Source of the DNA: Rhinopithecus roxellana
Lineage: Eukaryota > Chordata > Mammalia > Primates > Cercopithecidae
Assembly: GCF_007565055.1 (NCBI RefSeq)
Contig: NC_044561.1
Coordinates: forward strand, 31,513,483-31,577,482
Direction: 5' to 3'
DNA: 64,000 nucleotides
The first letter of the stretch is position 1. Each line of letters starts with the position of its first letter. Below are positions 32,841 through 42,459 of the stretch, piece after piece. The position numbers and the translations under genes were made by a program. The notes under the pieces were generated by a model, which saw only the letters and a program-made list of their open reading frames with translations, was not told the DNA's origin and did not search any database.

Positions 32841-35800
32841 TCTTTGGATACATAGAAATAAATTACTTAGGGGGGAGTTAAGTAGCAGATTCTATAAGGA
32901 AAAGGATGGTTTTTTTTTTTAAAGGGAAAAAAATGACAATGTACCTGCATAACTGCATTGAAGAAACACGTGTTTCCCAAATTACTGAGTCCTTTCACAG
33001 TTATCTGAGAAAGAGAATTCATGGGAGGATTCTCTTTAGCCATGTTTTCCTTCTTTTCTCTCTCTTGTTCATTTTTACTCTCTTTTTCTAACTTTTTATT
33101 TTCAAGTTCAATATTTCCATTATCTTTCTCTGCTTTAAAAAAAGAAGAAGAAAACATTTGGCAAAATGTGTAATATGGTCATATCGAATGCAGACGTATA
33201 CTTGGGAAACAGTATTTTAGAGTCTGTGAGTTTACCTAAAGACATTATTTCCAACCCACCCACCCATTTGATTTTAAATAAATACAGGTAAATTGCCATG
33301 CAAAAAACAAAACAAAACAAAAACCCAATAAACAACAAATACTCAGACCTAAAGTAAGCAATAGTTTGACAAATGAAACCAAACAGTATGTGCTTTGGTA
33401 TAAATCTCCCTTTTTTACTGCACAAAAATTATTTACAAACGAACACATCTTACCTTGTAAAATTAAGAATATGAAACAATCAAGAACGTGGACATAAAAT
33501 AAATTTTTTAATGAATTCTGTGGGTCAAAAATCAATCCTAAAGTAAAAAACAAAAGTAATTCTGGCTCTGACAAAGATACTTGTGACAATAGAAATTTAA
33601 AAAACATGCTTAAAGCAAACGCTGTACATCAGTCAATTATTTTAATTATGCATGGAAAGAACCTAAGAAATATCTGACCATTAGAAGGAATCACAAATGC
33701 TTTACTTTTATGTTATCCCAGCAAACAGACAGAAATCTTGCTATTACAAAATTACGACACTAAGAACAGTGTTAAGGCAAGTCTATAGTAAGCCTGGCTA
33801 GGGTTACGGGAACAGGTCTATTGGTCATTACCTTAGTCTATGGCCTTCATCACATCTGACTAGACCATTTATTACATCCCTTCTAACACCTGAAACTAAA
33901 AAGTTTCATAGTTTGAAATCAACCATAACTAATGTTACTCAGCTGTATGTAACACTAGGTAGTATAACAAATCTAAGTATCAGCAGATACATAAATCAAC
34001 ATTTGGTATATATTAAAGAAACAAATTATTTTACCTGGCTTTGGAGTTGTAATGCCAGCTTGTTTTCTAACATAATCAACCACTTGACCCAATTGGTTTG
34101 AACTACAATACTGGACCTCATTATCACATATATAACACCTGTGTCCCAAAAAAATCACAGAAAGAAAAATGACAAACTGACAACCAAAAAGGGGGAGATA
34201 AATAATAATTCCTGGAATCCAAAGTGTGTAACTGCCAACTTATTCTATTAAAGAAACTGAACATAAAAATTCTGTTTTCCTGAAGAAGACAGTGCATATT
34301 TACTCTGGTTTATTATTACTAAGATTTGCCAGAATTACAGCTGCATATAAGTAGTACGATGAAATACCCCAAATATTTTACTTTACTGGTTATAACATTG
34401 AAGTCAAAAGATTTTTCTACATATATTTTAAAATACAGAACTACACTAACAAAAATAACAACTTCTTTTTTGTTTTTTGAGACAGAGTCTCGCTCTGTCG
34501 CCCAGGCTGGAGTGCAGTGGCGCCATCTATGGTCACTGCAAGCTCCACCTCCCGGGTTCATGCCACCCTCCTCCTGCCTCAGTCTCCTGAGTAGCTAGGA
34601 CTACAGGTGCCCACCACCACGCCCAGCTAATTTTTTTTTTTGATATTTTTAGTAGAGATGGGGTTTCACTGTGTTAGCCAGACAAAAGTAACAACATTTA
34701 AAATTGAAAGATGTCATTCAAGCTAGGCACAGTGGCTCATGCCTGTAATTCCAGCACTTTGGGAGGCCGAGGCATGCGAATCACGAGAGGATCACGAGGT
34801 CAGGAGTTTGAGACCAGCCTGACCAACATGTTGAAACCCTGTCTCTACTAAAAATACAAAAATTAGCTGGGCATGGCGGTACATGCCTGTAATCCCAGCT
34901 ACTCGGGAGGCTGAGGCAGGAGAATTGCTTGAACCCAGGAGGCGGAGGTTGCGGTGAGCTGTGATCGCGCCACTGCACTCCAGCCTGGGCGAGAGAAAGA
35001 GATTCCATCCCCCCCCCCCAAAAAAAGATGTCATTCAGTGAAGACTACTGTGAAAATGATTTTTAAGAGGTAAAAATCTGTTTTAATGATGTTACGATGC
35101 AGCGTCTATGATATACCAGCCTGATATTTATTTTCACGCAAATTTATAGCCAAAATTTTATTACAATCTTGTTTATCTGAAATTTGTTCTTAGCGTCCCT
35201 ATCTCCACTATATACCTTATAATATCACAAGCAACAAAAACAAAGGGGTAAAGATTCTTAAGTCTTCTATGTTACAATTTTTCTGTTTGTGCAAACGTCC
35301 AAGCAGAAGCTTCTCATAACACCACATTCTTCAGCTTTGTGAAAGTGATGGTATTTTAAAACATACTACAAAAATTTTAAATTGTTTTCTTCTTAAACAT
35401 ATTTAAACATTTCTATTCTCCAATATTTCAAATAATTTCCACCCAACAGGCAGAGGAAGCGAAACTCACCATACACTCCAGTTGTCCAAACTAAGAACCA
35501 GACAGTGAGGTTCAGATCTTGGTGTAAGATAGTGCTTCAAGGCATGCTGCTCCTGAGAATTTCTGCCACAGCCCTAAAAAAATCATAATCATAAACCTCA
35601 AAGCCATAAAAATTCAGCAAGAGGGGAGAATGCAAAATCTATCATAAACAAGGAAGTGGCTCATGAAACTCTGCCACTCTTACAATCTTGAAAAGAAAAT
35701 GTCAGACTCCAGAATCAGCATTTTGTTAAAACTCAAATATGCACAGGCAACTGAGAACATTTAAGTCAAAAAGTATTTAGAAAACCATGCACTTGTTGGG

Positions 35801-38800
35801 TGCAGTGGCTCACACCTGTAATCCCAGTACTTTGGGGGGCCGAGGTGGGGGGATCACCTGAGAGGTCAGGAGTTCAAGACCAGCCTGACCAACATGGTGA
35901 AACCCCGTCTCTACTAAAAATACAAAAATTAGCCAGGCATGGTGGCATACGTCTGTAATCCCAGCTAATTAGGAGGCTGAGGCAGGAGAATTGCTTGAAC
36001 CTAGGAGGCAGAGGTTGCCGTGAGCCAATATCATACCACTGCACTCCAGCCTGGGCAACAAGAGTGAAAACTCCATCTCAAAATAAAAAAAAAAAAAAAA
36101 GAAAACCATGCATTCAAAGTACTCTTCCTTTCCAACTTTCCAGCCCAAATTAAACCACACTAACGCAGTCACTCATGAAGTCTGGTTTGGATTCCTTAAC
36201 AGTCTCCTAAACATTCCCCTAACTTCAGCCTCCTCCTTCACATGAATATTCTTTTAGTTTAATGTTCCTAAAACAAAGCTCTGTTCATATACAATTCAAA
36301 AATTATGAATTGCTCTCTTAAACCCCTAATAAACAAACCTGACATTCTCTGACCCCAACATATCTCTCCAGTGTTAACTCCACATTCTCTTATTCACATA
36401 CCAATGACCAGCTAATAACACACCCAGCACTTTTCACAACTATGCAATTTTGTTCACATTATTCTATTTATCCAGAATCCTTTATGAACACTGCTACCTA
36501 ACAAAATCCCACCAACTCTTCAAGATCTTGCTCAAAAGCCACCTCCTCCCAGAAGCCTATACTTATCTCCCAGCTGAGAAAATACTGTCTCCTTCCTTTA
36601 AACAAATTCTATAACATGGTGTAAATTCCTAGTGGCATTCCTTATTTTTTACCTTGTACTAATGTTACTGATATTTATCTTCATTCTCCCCTGAACTATA
36701 AATCCCAAAGGCTCAAAGCAATAGACTTAATATATTACCAAATATTCTAGAACACAGGAGGTGGTCAAAAAGCACTATTTAAATAAGTAAATGGGAGACT
36801 TGTACCTAAAAGATGTATAGGCTTATTCATGAAAGAACATGACCAAAACTCCTGCTTCCAGCTAGTCAGATCACTGCTAAGAAACATACCTTCACTGTGT
36901 ATCTACTGGAACCAGTCTATCAACTTTTGGACCACAGTACAACAACCAGTCCTGTTTCTACTGCAGCTAGATATATACTTTGGAGAAGGAATATACATTG
37001 GTAGTTTCTAATTCCTTAACTATGATACCAAACACTATTGGCTTAATTTATCCCACTCAACATTTAATTCCAAAATAAATGAATTAACATTTGATATTAT
37101 TTTTGAAAATTACATCATTTAAGATCATCTGAAACATACAATTGTCTTGAGACAACAGTTAAGAATCATTAGCTAACAGTGCCAAAAGTATCTCATGGGA
37201 AAAAAGTTAATACTGACTTGTCTTCCTCTTATGAATTAAAAAGGTAGCAAGTAAAATTTGTAACACAAAATACATTCCGAAAAATCGAAATAGCAAAGTA
37301 TATTCATACTCACCATATGTATTTAAAAGGTTACAATTAAACCTTTCAAATACAAGTAAACAACATTCTTTCCTAACATACAGATTTTTTTAACTGACCA
37401 CAATGAGATATCAGTATATAACTCTCACAACGGCTAAAATAAAAACCTGTGACAATTGCAATTGCTGGCAAAAATGAAGAAAATGAAGAAAAAGTGAATC
37501 ATTCACACACTGCTAGTAAGAATATAAAAAGTAGAGTCACTGTGAAAAAACAGTTTGGCAGTTTCTTAAAAAACTAAACATTAAATTGCCATAGGACCCA
37601 GCAAGTGCACTCTTGGACATTTATCCTAGAGAAATGAAATCTAAGTTCACACAAAAACCTGTACACAAATGTTAATAGCGGCTTTATTTAAACACCAAAA
37701 AATGGGATCAGCCCAGATGTTGTCATTCGACAGGTAAACAGTAAAAACAAGCTGTGGTTCATATATACCATAAAATACACTCAGTGATTAAAAAAAGAAC
37801 AAACTTGATACAGCTTTGATAAATCTTCAGGTGATTATGCTGAGTGAAAAAGCCAATCCTGGCTGGGCATTGTGGCTCACACCTATCATCTTAGCACTTT
37901 GGGAGGCCCAGGTGGGCAGATCACTTGAGTCCAGGAGTTTAAGACCAGCCTGTGCAGTATACCAAAACCACATCTCTACAAAAACTACAAAACTTAGCCA
38001 TGAGTAGTGGCATGCAGGTGTAGTCCCTGCTACTCGGGAGGCTGAGGTGGGAGGATCACTTGAGCCTGGGACGTGAAGGCTGCTGTGAGCCATGATTATA
38101 CCACTGAACTCCAGCCTGGGTGAGAGAGTGAGGCCCTGTCTCGAAAAAAGAAAAAGCCAATCCCAAAATGTTGCACACTGTATGACTCCATTTACATAAC
38201 CTTTCTGACGAAGTGACTAAATTTAGAAATACAGAATAGAATGGTGGTTGCCAGGGGCTGGAGAGAGTGGTGGCAGTAGGGAGATGGGTATGAGCCATCC
38301 CTGTGATGTTCAACTATTTAGTATCATGACTGTGGTGGTGAATAATCTACACAGGTGACAAAAGTGTACAGAATGTAATACACATGTACACATACACATG
38401 CACAAAAGAGAAGTCAAACTCAGGAGATCTGATTGAGATTGGTGTGTTGTATCAATCTCAATATCCTGGTTGTGATATTAGACTCATTTTGTAAAATGTT
38501 ACCATCTGATCAAAATGTGTAGGGATTTCTCTGTATTATTTATTAGATCTGCACATGGATCTATAACAACCTCAATAAGATTTTCAACTTGAAAACATAT
38601 AATGAAAAAAAAAAAATCCTAACTGGGCACAGTGGCTCACGCCTGTATTCCTACCACTTTGAGCGAGCCAAGGTTAGTGGATCACTTGAAATCAGGAGTT
38701 TGAGGTCGGCCTGGCCAACATGGCAAAACCCCGTCTCTACTAAAAATACAAAAATCAGCCGGGCGTGGTGGCACACACCTGTAATTCCAGCTACTTGGAG

Positions 38801-41800
38801 ACTGAGGCAGGAAAGCTGCTTGAACCTGGGAGGTAGAGGCTGCCGTGAGCCAAGATTACACCACTGCACTCCAGCCTGGGTGACAGAGTAAGACCCCATC
38901 TCAAAAAAAAAAAAAAAAAAAAATGGCTATCTGCCTCATCTTGAAGCCTCATGACTTCATGACTACTGCCTAGTAGCCCAATTTCCTAACATATAAGCTT
39001 AACTTGCCACCACTAAGGGTAACTGAGAGGCCCTGACTTTAGTACCACGGTAGTAACTGTGAGCTGGTAGAGCAGACACTGTGATGTGCCAGCCAGACAT
39101 GCCCTCACTCCCAAAGATCAAGGTACTACTCATTCCCCCAGGTGCTGAGAATGTGGCCGGCTGAGAGCTCACAGTCTAGTCCATCCATTCCCAGGAATCG
39201 GTCTCAACAAAAGGGAGCTGCCTTGCTCAAGGTTACTTCCTGCTCTAGGGACAGGCCACATCCAGTGACTGGTCTATACACAGATAGAAAGGCCTACTTC
39301 CTTGCCTCAATTCAGGCAGAGATCACTGTGGGATTGGCTGAGACCCCACTGCCACTGCCTCTTCATTCAACTTCTCCCTGTGCTTAATCTTGCTTCCCTT
39401 ACTTTTATTGGTGTGGTACCAGAGAATACTTCACCACCTATACACACACTTCAGACTCAGAACTGGTTCCCCAGAGAACACGATCTATGTTACCAGTATC
39501 CTTTTATCCATACTGTACTTTCAAGTAATACTTTCTAAAGTAAGTTCAAAGAGTTTTCTAAAATCTCATATTGATCTTAAAAGTAAGCATACCTGATGGC
39601 CACATTTAAGACATAACCAAACTGAAGGCTTTTCTTCTGTTTCTTCTTCAGCTTTATCTTTCACTTTATTGTCAGTCTTACAGTCTTGGCAAATATTCCA
39701 TTCCACATTCACTAAAGCCTTTTTCAAGTTACCTTGTTCCAATCCTTTTCTAATGTGTCTGCACATAGGTTCTGTTAAAACAAATAATAAAGAAGGAATA
39801 TATAAGGTCAAAAATGACTTTCTTCAGTTAATCTCAAAACTTACCCTTGATTCACATTTCAAAAATGAAATTTACTCTATAAAGTAACTGTTAGATATTC
39901 TGAACTTAAAATTGTTTGATGTTTGAATAATACAAGATGAATATGTGAGAAACAGATTTGATACAAATTTGTGAAGTTTCGCTTTCTTAAAGTCCTAAAT
40001 ATAACCACCACTGTCCCCCACTACAAATTCATTTCAATTTATTTGGCTAGTTCCTTTAAATTAAGGACCTTTATCATATTTATGATTCTCTTTATCTTTA
40101 AAGATTCGTAGAAAACATCCTTCAGTTGGCCGGGCGCGGTGGCTCAAGCCTGTAATCCCAGCACTTTGGGAGGCCGAGACGGGCGGATCACGAGGTCAGG
40201 AGATCGAGACCATCCTGGCTAACACGGTGAAACCCCCATCTCTACTAAAAAGTACAAAAAACTAGCTGGGTGAGGTGGCGGGTGCCTGTAGTCCCAGCTA
40301 CACGGGAGGCTGAGGCAGGAGAATGGCGTAAACCTGGGAGGCGGAGCTTGCAGTGAGCTGAGATCCGGCCACTGCACTCCAGCCTGGGCGACAGAGCAAG
40401 ACTCCGTCTCAAAAAAAAAAAAAAAGAAAACATCCTTCAGTCAATGGTACACCTACTACAGGGCAGGCACTGTGCCAGATGCTCAGGAGCCCAAAATTGA
40501 CCAAGTCACAGCTCTTTTCTTTGAGTAGCTCACATTCCGGAAGGAAAGGCAGCTAAATAAATTAATGTATAAAAATCTCTGAAACATGGTGTAGCAGCAA
40601 AAGAAGAGAAGGCTAAAGTCACCAAAAGTGTCACAGGGGAGGTAATATCTGTGCAATCCTAGAAGATAATAATAGTAATAAAAATTGCTGATATTAATTA
40701 AATATGTTCTATGTACTTTGTTAAATGTTTTGCATACATTATCTCATTTAATCCTTACAATCACCCTAGAAGACACTATTATTCCCAAAGACAAATGAGA
40801 AAACTAAGATTTACTGCCCACATAACTACTGAGTATCTATGCCAGAATTTATACTCAAGTCTTTCTGACTTCATGGCTCACACTTTAAACTGTGACCTCA
40901 GGGAGTGAAGCGCAATCTGAAAATGCCAATGCCAAGAACAAAAACATGTAAAAGTGCATGCTGTCTCCCCAGATGATGGAGTTACACAATGTGTGAAAAT
41001 GAGCAGTTGAACCTGAGGCTGAAAACTCTGTTGGAGCCAAGATAAGTAAAGAGCTTTGCAAATCACACTAAAGTGCTGAGTCGTTTCAGGAACATTGGAG
41101 GTTTAGAAACTAGTCAAGTGGCATAATTAGGTTTATGTCCAATGATCTTGCACCAAGAAAAGAAATATAAATGCAACTGAGATCAGGTGGAAAAACTACC
41201 AAATCTCAGTACTCAAAGAAATACAAACTGGAAAAAGAAGGTACCCTTTTTCAACTATCAAATCAGCACAGATTTTTACAGATGATACTAACCAGCGCTG
41301 ATGAAGGTTCAGGGAAATGGGCACTTTTCTATGCTGCTAGGGGGCCTGGAAATTAGTAAAACATTCCTGGATGGCAATTTAGCAACAGAATCGAAAGAGC
41401 CTTGAAAATGCTGATACCCTTCGATTAAAAAATTATATATGTGTAGTAGGAAAATATTTAAATGTACACAGAGATTTAGCTATAAAGTTGTTTACTACTG
41501 AGCCATTCATAATACTAAAAAGTTAAAGATTACCTAAATCTGTAACAGTAGAAAATTATCTAAATAAATTATGAAATATCCATGGTCTTTGGTCAATGCA
41601 ATAATATGCCATTAAAAATGTTGTTGAAGGTCCGGTACAGTACGGTGGCTCATGCCTGTAATCCCAGAACTTTGAGAGGCTGAGGCAAGCGGATCACTTG
41701 AGGTTTGGAGTTTAAGACCAGCCTGGCTAACACGGTGAAACCCCATCTCTACTAAAAATACAAAAATTAGCTGGGTGTGGTGGAACACACCAGTAATCCC

Positions 41801-42459
41801 AGCTACTCATGAGGCTGAGACAGGAGAATCCCTTGAACCCGCAAGGCAGAGGCTGCGGTGAGCTGAGATCATGCTACCGCACTCCAGTCTGGGCAACAGA
41901 GCCAGACTCTGTCTCAGAAAAAAAAAAAAAAAAAAAAGTTGTAGAAGGTTGGGCACAGTGACTTTTACGTGTAATCCCAGCACTTTTGGAGGCTGAGGCA
42001 GGCAGATCACTTGAGGCCAGGAGTTCAAGACCAGCCTGATCAACATAGGAAAACGTCGTCTCTATTTAAAAAAAAAAAATTAGCTAGCTGTGGTGGGATA
42101 TGTCTGTAATCCCAGTTACTCGGAGGCTGAGGCACAAGAGAATCATTTGAACCTGGGAGGCAGAGGTTGCAGTGAGCTGAGATTGCACCACTGCACTCCA
42201 GCCGGGGTGCAACGAGACAGAACGAGACTCTTTCTCCAAAAAAAAAAAAAAAAGTAGAAGACTGTTAAATGACATATAGATTATAAACATTACATTAAAA
42301 TGCAGATAACAATAATGTGCAGTTTTATACCATTTTCATATTTTAAAACATATTCACTTAGAGATATAAACATTAAAGATTCAGTCAATGAAATATACCT
42401 AAAGTTTCAGAGGAATCATCGATTGGAACAGTTTTTCCCTTTGTCCGTTTCTTTCCCAT
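15198..42459 (-). CDS. USP16: USP16, ubiquitin carboxyl-terminal hydrolase 16
   Basis: USP16 is a cysteine deubiquitinase that removes ubiquitin from histone H2A Lys119 and acts in mitosis, transcription and ribosome maturation. Coding exons in transcript order, all joins checked in frame: 42399-42459, 39593-39771, 35470-35573, 34035-34138, 32945-33132, 31973-32068, 31252-31382, 30531-30618, 29419-29497, 27670-27761, 27254-27310, 26191-26367, 22220-22883, 20643-20737, 19332-19418, 15427-15583, 15198-15319. The sum is 826 codons plus stop, close to the human length of about 823. A ZnF-UBP domain occupies about residues 22-145, with zinc ligands C24, H26, C48, C51, C74, C77, C82, H90, H94, H103, C116 and C119. 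The Cys box GLSNLGNTCFFNAVMQ has C205, and the His box RSGHYTAY has H761. The USP fold is split by a long acidic and lysine-rich insert (about 394-640). No frameshift or stop is seen. Confidence 0.98.
15427..15583 (-). CDS. USP16: USP16 coding exon (residues 735-787), catalytic His box
   Basis: Encodes NVAEENTRVLYSLYGIVEHS through LVLHGDIPQ. VEHSGTMRSGHYTAYAK is the His box with the general-base His (H761 by my count). Acceptor TTAAAG, donor GTAAGA. Confidence 0.97.
15584..16378. other. USP16 last-but-one intron, unique sequence
   Basis: Mostly unique-looking intron; no coding signal in either strand beyond chance frames. Confidence 0.5.
16393..16735 (-). mobile_element. AluJ-like with tandemly duplicated start
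   Basis: A partial copy (16393-16486) is followed by the whole element. Both are preceded by CAACTTCATAAAAT and both share the private CTCAATGCAACCT variant, so the segment was duplicated in place. Confidence 0.82.
16864..17227 (+). mobile_element. MaLR solo LTR (MST-like)
   Basis: A 364-bp LTR from TGATATGGTTTGGCTGTGTC to GGAAACTGACTAATACA with the internal AATAAA at 17153. Perfect 5-bp target duplication ATTCC at 16859-16863 and 17228-17232. It is an ERVL-MaLR relic with no coding part. Confidence 0.9.
17250..17402 (+). mobile_element. hAT-type DNA transposon fragment (MER5/MER20-like)
   Basis: TTCAAACTGTGGTCCATGAA and ATCAGCATCACCTGAGAG match the common mammalian hAT-Charlie MITE pattern. 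Confidence 0.65.
17664..17962 (-). mobile_element. AluS-like
   Basis: Full-length inverted copy with a 25-nt T run, in a USP16 intron. Confidence 0.9.
18400..19020 (+). mobile_element. L2 fragment
   Basis: Long diverged pyrimidine-rich segment with CACATGCAGATCTGACCATG, TAAACTCCTCAGGGCTCCCC and CCTGCTGTTCCTTCTGCCTG, typical of the LINE-2 3' region. Confidence 0.7.
19332..19418 (-). CDS. USP16: USP16 coding exon (residues 706-734)
   Basis: Encodes AGFNLRKVNKHIKFPEILDL then APFCTLKCK; the KxxxxIxFPexLDL pattern is typical of USPs. Acceptor TTTTAG, donor GTAAGT. Confidence 0.97.
19650..19935 (+). mobile_element. AluJ-like
   Basis: Diverged direct copy starting AGCTGGGCACGATGG, 230 bp upstream (genomic) of a USP16 exon. 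Confidence 0.86.
20643..20737 (-). CDS. USP16: USP16 coding exon (residues 674-705)
   Basis: Encodes ERKHVYTNAKKQMLISLAPP then VLTLHLKRFQQ. The LTLHLKRF motif is the conserved USP strand before the His box. Acceptor CTTTAG, donor GTATTC. Confidence 0.97.
20826..20950 (+). mobile_element. DNA transposon fragment (MER-type)
   Basis: AAGCAAGGATCAGTAAGCTT and CTATGAAGGACCAGATAACA resemble a common mammalian hAT MITE end. Confidence 0.55.
21119..21413 (+). mobile_element. AluS-like
   Basis: Full-length copy whose poly-A tail runs into the TA/CA microsatellite complex. Confidence 0.9.
21414..21612. repeat. Composite TA/CA microsatellite with a duplicated unit
   Basis: Alternating TA and CA tracts with a TGTATGGTCTCTGAGCTGAT segment present twice, around 21483 and 21534, about 51 bp apart. 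Confidence 0.88.
22220..22883 (-). CDS. USP16: USP16 large coding exon (residues 453-674), insert and finger CxxC 2
   Basis: The largest exon (664 nt) starts NQRRQQKIQGKVLHLNDICT. It runs through a low-conservation insert (residues about 480-610), re-enters the USP fold at YEVVNEDPETAFCTLANREV, and ends CEVCTRRQCNGPKANMK. C657 and C660 complete the finger zinc site. Minus-strand acceptor TACCCAG, donor GTATTT. Confidence 0.97.
23107..23418 (+). mobile_element. AluJ-like
   Basis: Diverged copy with flanking AAATTATGAAGAAA duplications. Confidence 0.87.
23439..23747 (+). mobile_element. AluS-like with small insertion
   Basis: Direct copy; the second arm holds an extra CATGCCTGTAACGCATCCAT segment. 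Flanked by AAGTTATTT duplications. Confidence 0.87.
24480..24778 (+). mobile_element. L1 ORF2 3' fragment
   Basis: Diverged sequence ending GAAATGGTTAAATGAATTATGG and CATAAAACAGAATCATGCAA, the L1 ORF2 C-terminal coding pattern; non-functional. Confidence 0.7.
24783..25036. repeat. Purine microsatellite (GGAAA)n / (GGGGA)n
   Basis: Begins with (GAAC)-containing units, then 24823-25036 is 214 nt of uninterrupted purine: a GGAAA block followed by GGGGA and GGAGA blocks. It lies in the USP16 intron between the insert exons. Confidence 0.95.
25037..25346 (+). mobile_element. AluS-like
   Basis: Direct copy abutting the purine repeat, with a long impure A tail. Confidence 0.87.
25559..25862 (+). 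mobile_element. AluS-like
   Basis: Full-length copy with an unusual GGTGGCAGCGGGG interruption before the A tail. Confidence 0.9.
26191..26367 (-). CDS. USP16: USP16 coding exon (residues 394-452), acidic and Lys-rich insert
   Basis: Starts SGKKSVNDRNLKKTMEDEDQ, continues through an acidic DSEEEKDNDS run, and ends KKAKKQAKKQAK, a basic nuclear-localisation-like stretch. Acceptor TTTTAAG, donor GTGGGT. This insert interrupts the USP fold, as expected for USP16. Confidence 0.96.
26380..27250. other. USP16 intron, no recognised element
   Basis: AT-rich intronic sequence; I see no gene or nameable repeat. Confidence 0.5.
27254..27310 (-). CDS. USP16: USP16 coding exon (residues 375-393)
   Basis: Nineteen codons, VSLVHESFLDLSLPVLDDQ, the beta strand before the USP insert. 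Acceptor GTTAAG, donor GTAAGA. The 57-nt exon is in-frame skippable. Confidence 0.96.
27670..27761 (-). CDS. USP16: USP16 coding exon (residues 344-374), finger CxxC 1
   Basis: Encodes YEKKKSIPSFVDRIFGGELT then STIMCDQCRT. FGGEL and CDQC are the USP fingers segment; the CxxC (C369, C372) pairs with CEVC in the later large exon to bind zinc. Confidence 0.97.
28266..28583 (+). mobile_element. AluY, Old World monkey type
   Basis: Nearly intact: GGCTCAAGCC start, ACTAGCCGGGCGAGGTGG junction, and CTGGCCACTGCACTCC in the second arm. Young copy in a USP16 intron. Confidence 0.94.
28868..29066 (+). mobile_element. hAT-type MITE fragment
   Basis: CACTTGTGGCTATGTAAACT, TTCCTCAGTTTCACCAGTCA and GGAAGTTCTACTGGGCAG match a common mammalian palindromic MER element. 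Confidence 0.65.
29419..29497 (-). CDS. USP16: USP16 coding exon (residues 318-344)
   Basis: Encodes RVSKGILKAFGNSTEKLDEE then LKNKVK; Asp344 is split. Acceptor TTTTAG, donor GTAATG. Confidence 0.96.
29822..30055 (+). mobile_element. MIR element
   Basis: AAAGCCCAGCTCCATTATTT, CTTTGTGAGAACGAAGTAAG and AATAAATATTAGTTATCACT are the MIR core-to-tail order. Confidence 0.75.
30531..30618 (-). CDS. USP16: USP16 coding exon (residues 288-317), QQDSQE box
   Basis: Encodes AVRFKGYQQQDSQELLRYLL then DGMRAEEHQ. YQQQDSQELL is the conserved USP Q/D-S-E box. The donor GTTAGC is a weak but GT-type site. Confidence 0.97.
30737..31030 (-). mobile_element. AluY-like
   Basis: Full-length inverted copy with AGTTCTAGTTTCT duplications, in a USP16 intron. 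Confidence 0.92.
31252..31382 (-). CDS. USP16: USP16 coding exon (residues 245-288)
   Basis: Encodes EPLEINLEPPGPLTLAMSQF through TPKELFSQVCK, part of the USP thumb. Acceptor ATTCAG, donor GTGAGT. Confidence 0.97.
31973..32068 (-). CDS. USP16: USP16 coding exon (residues 213-244)
   Basis: Thirty-two codons, NLSQTPVLRELLKEVKMSGT then IVKIEPPDLALT, right after the Cys box. Acceptor ATGCTAG, donor GTATGT. Confidence 0.97.
32527..32836 (+). mobile_element. AluJ-like
   Basis: Diverged copy with a 27-nt A tail, about 110 bp from the catalytic-Cys exon of USP16. Confidence 0.88.
32945..33132 (-). CDS. USP16: USP16 coding exon (residues 150-212), catalytic Cys box
   Basis: A lysine/glutamate-rich linker (ELENKKLEKESKNEQEREKK) followed by the USP Cys box GLSNLGNTCFFNAVMQ with nucleophile C205. 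MNSLSQITV differs slightly from the human MNSPCQITV that I remember. Acceptor TTAAAG, donor GTACAT. Confidence 0.97.
33140..34030. other. USP16 intron, no recognised element
   Basis: AT-rich sequence with a CAAAACAAAACAAAAC run at 33306-33321; no gene seen. Confidence 0.5.
34035..34138 (-). CDS. USP16: USP16 coding exon (residues 115-150), ZnF-UBP part 3
   Basis: Encodes CYICDNEVQYCSSNQLGQVV then DYVRKQAGITTPKP. CYIC supplies C116 and C119; human has CYVC as I recall. Donor GTAAAA. Confidence 0.97.
34468..34681 (-). mobile_element. 5'-truncated AluY-like
   Basis: Inverted Alu ending at GTGTTAGCCAG, missing its 5' third, flanked by AAATAACAAC-like duplications. Truncated insertion. Confidence 0.85.
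34722..35027 (+). mobile_element. AluS-like with poly-C
   Basis: Full copy 40 nt from the inverted truncated Alu. An 11-nt C run (35010-35020) precedes the A tail. Duplications AGATGTCATTCA flank it. Confidence 0.9.
35470..35573 (-). CDS. USP16: USP16 coding exon (residues 81-115), ZnF-UBP part 2
   Basis: Encodes GCGRNSQEQHALKHYLTPRS then EPHCLVLSLDNWSV, with Trp115 split. Holds zinc ligands C82, H90, H94 and H103. Donor GTGAGT. Confidence 0.97.
35796..36101 (+). mobile_element. AluS-like
   Basis: Full copy flanked by AAAACCATGCA duplications. Confidence 0.9.
36180..36800 (+). mobile_element. L2 fragment
   Basis: CAAGATCTTGCTCAAAAGCC, ACCTCCTCCCAGAAGCCTAT and a GAACACAGGAGGTGGTCAAA tail follow the LINE-2 3'-end order. 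Confidence 0.7.
37385..38610 (+). mobile_element. L1 (old) ORF2 end and 3' UTR, interrupted by an Alu
   Basis: Pieces 37385-37860 and 38151-38610 are collinear: GAATATAAAAAGTAGAGTCA, CAGTTTGGCAGTTTCTTAAA, GGTTGCCAGGGGCTGG and the 3' tail. Frames are broken throughout. Confidence 0.85.
37861..38150 (+). mobile_element. AluJ/S-like inside L1
   Basis: Insertion flanked by AAAAAGCCAATCC on both sides within the L1 3' region. Confidence 0.9.
38622..38922 (+). mobile_element. AluS-like
   Basis: Full copy adjoining the L1 A-tail. Confidence 0.89.
38923..39590. other. USP16 intron, no recognised element
   Basis: Moderate-GC intronic sequence without coding pattern beyond short chance frames. Confidence 0.5.
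39593..39771 (-). CDS. USP16: USP16 coding exon (residues 21-80), ZnF-UBP part 1
   Basis: Encodes PMCRHIRKGLEQGNLKKALV through CLKCGHQ. It contains zinc-finger UBP ligands C24, H26, C48, C51, C74 and C77. Acceptor TTAACAG, donor GTATGC. Confidence 0.97.
40129..40426 (+). mobile_element. AluY, Old World monkey type
   Basis: Intact copy with GATCCGGCCACTGCACTCC and AACTAGCTGGGTGAGGTGG, flanked by GAAAACATCCTTCAGT duplications (16 nt with one mismatch). Recent insertion. Confidence 0.94.
40676..40868 (+). mobile_element. MIR element
   Basis: TTTTGCATACATTATCTCAT, AATCCTTACAATCACCCTAG and ATGAGAAAACTAAGA follow the MIR consensus order. Confidence 0.8.
41630..41937 (+). mobile_element. AluS-like
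   Basis: Full copy starting AGGTCCGGTACAGTACGG, with a small GTAC duplication in its promoter box region. Confidence 0.89.
41948..42255 (+). mobile_element. AluS-like
   Basis: Full copy 10 nt downstream of the previous one in the same orientation. Confidence 0.89.

Larger units (their letters stand above)
41170..42360 (+). mobile_element. L1 fragment interrupted by two Alus
   Basis: 41170-41628 carries ORF2 3' pattern (GGAAATTAGTAAAACATTCC, ATGGCAATTTAGCAACAG) and 42256-42360 the continuation; two Alus sit between, separated by GTTGTAGAAG. Confidence 0.75.
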
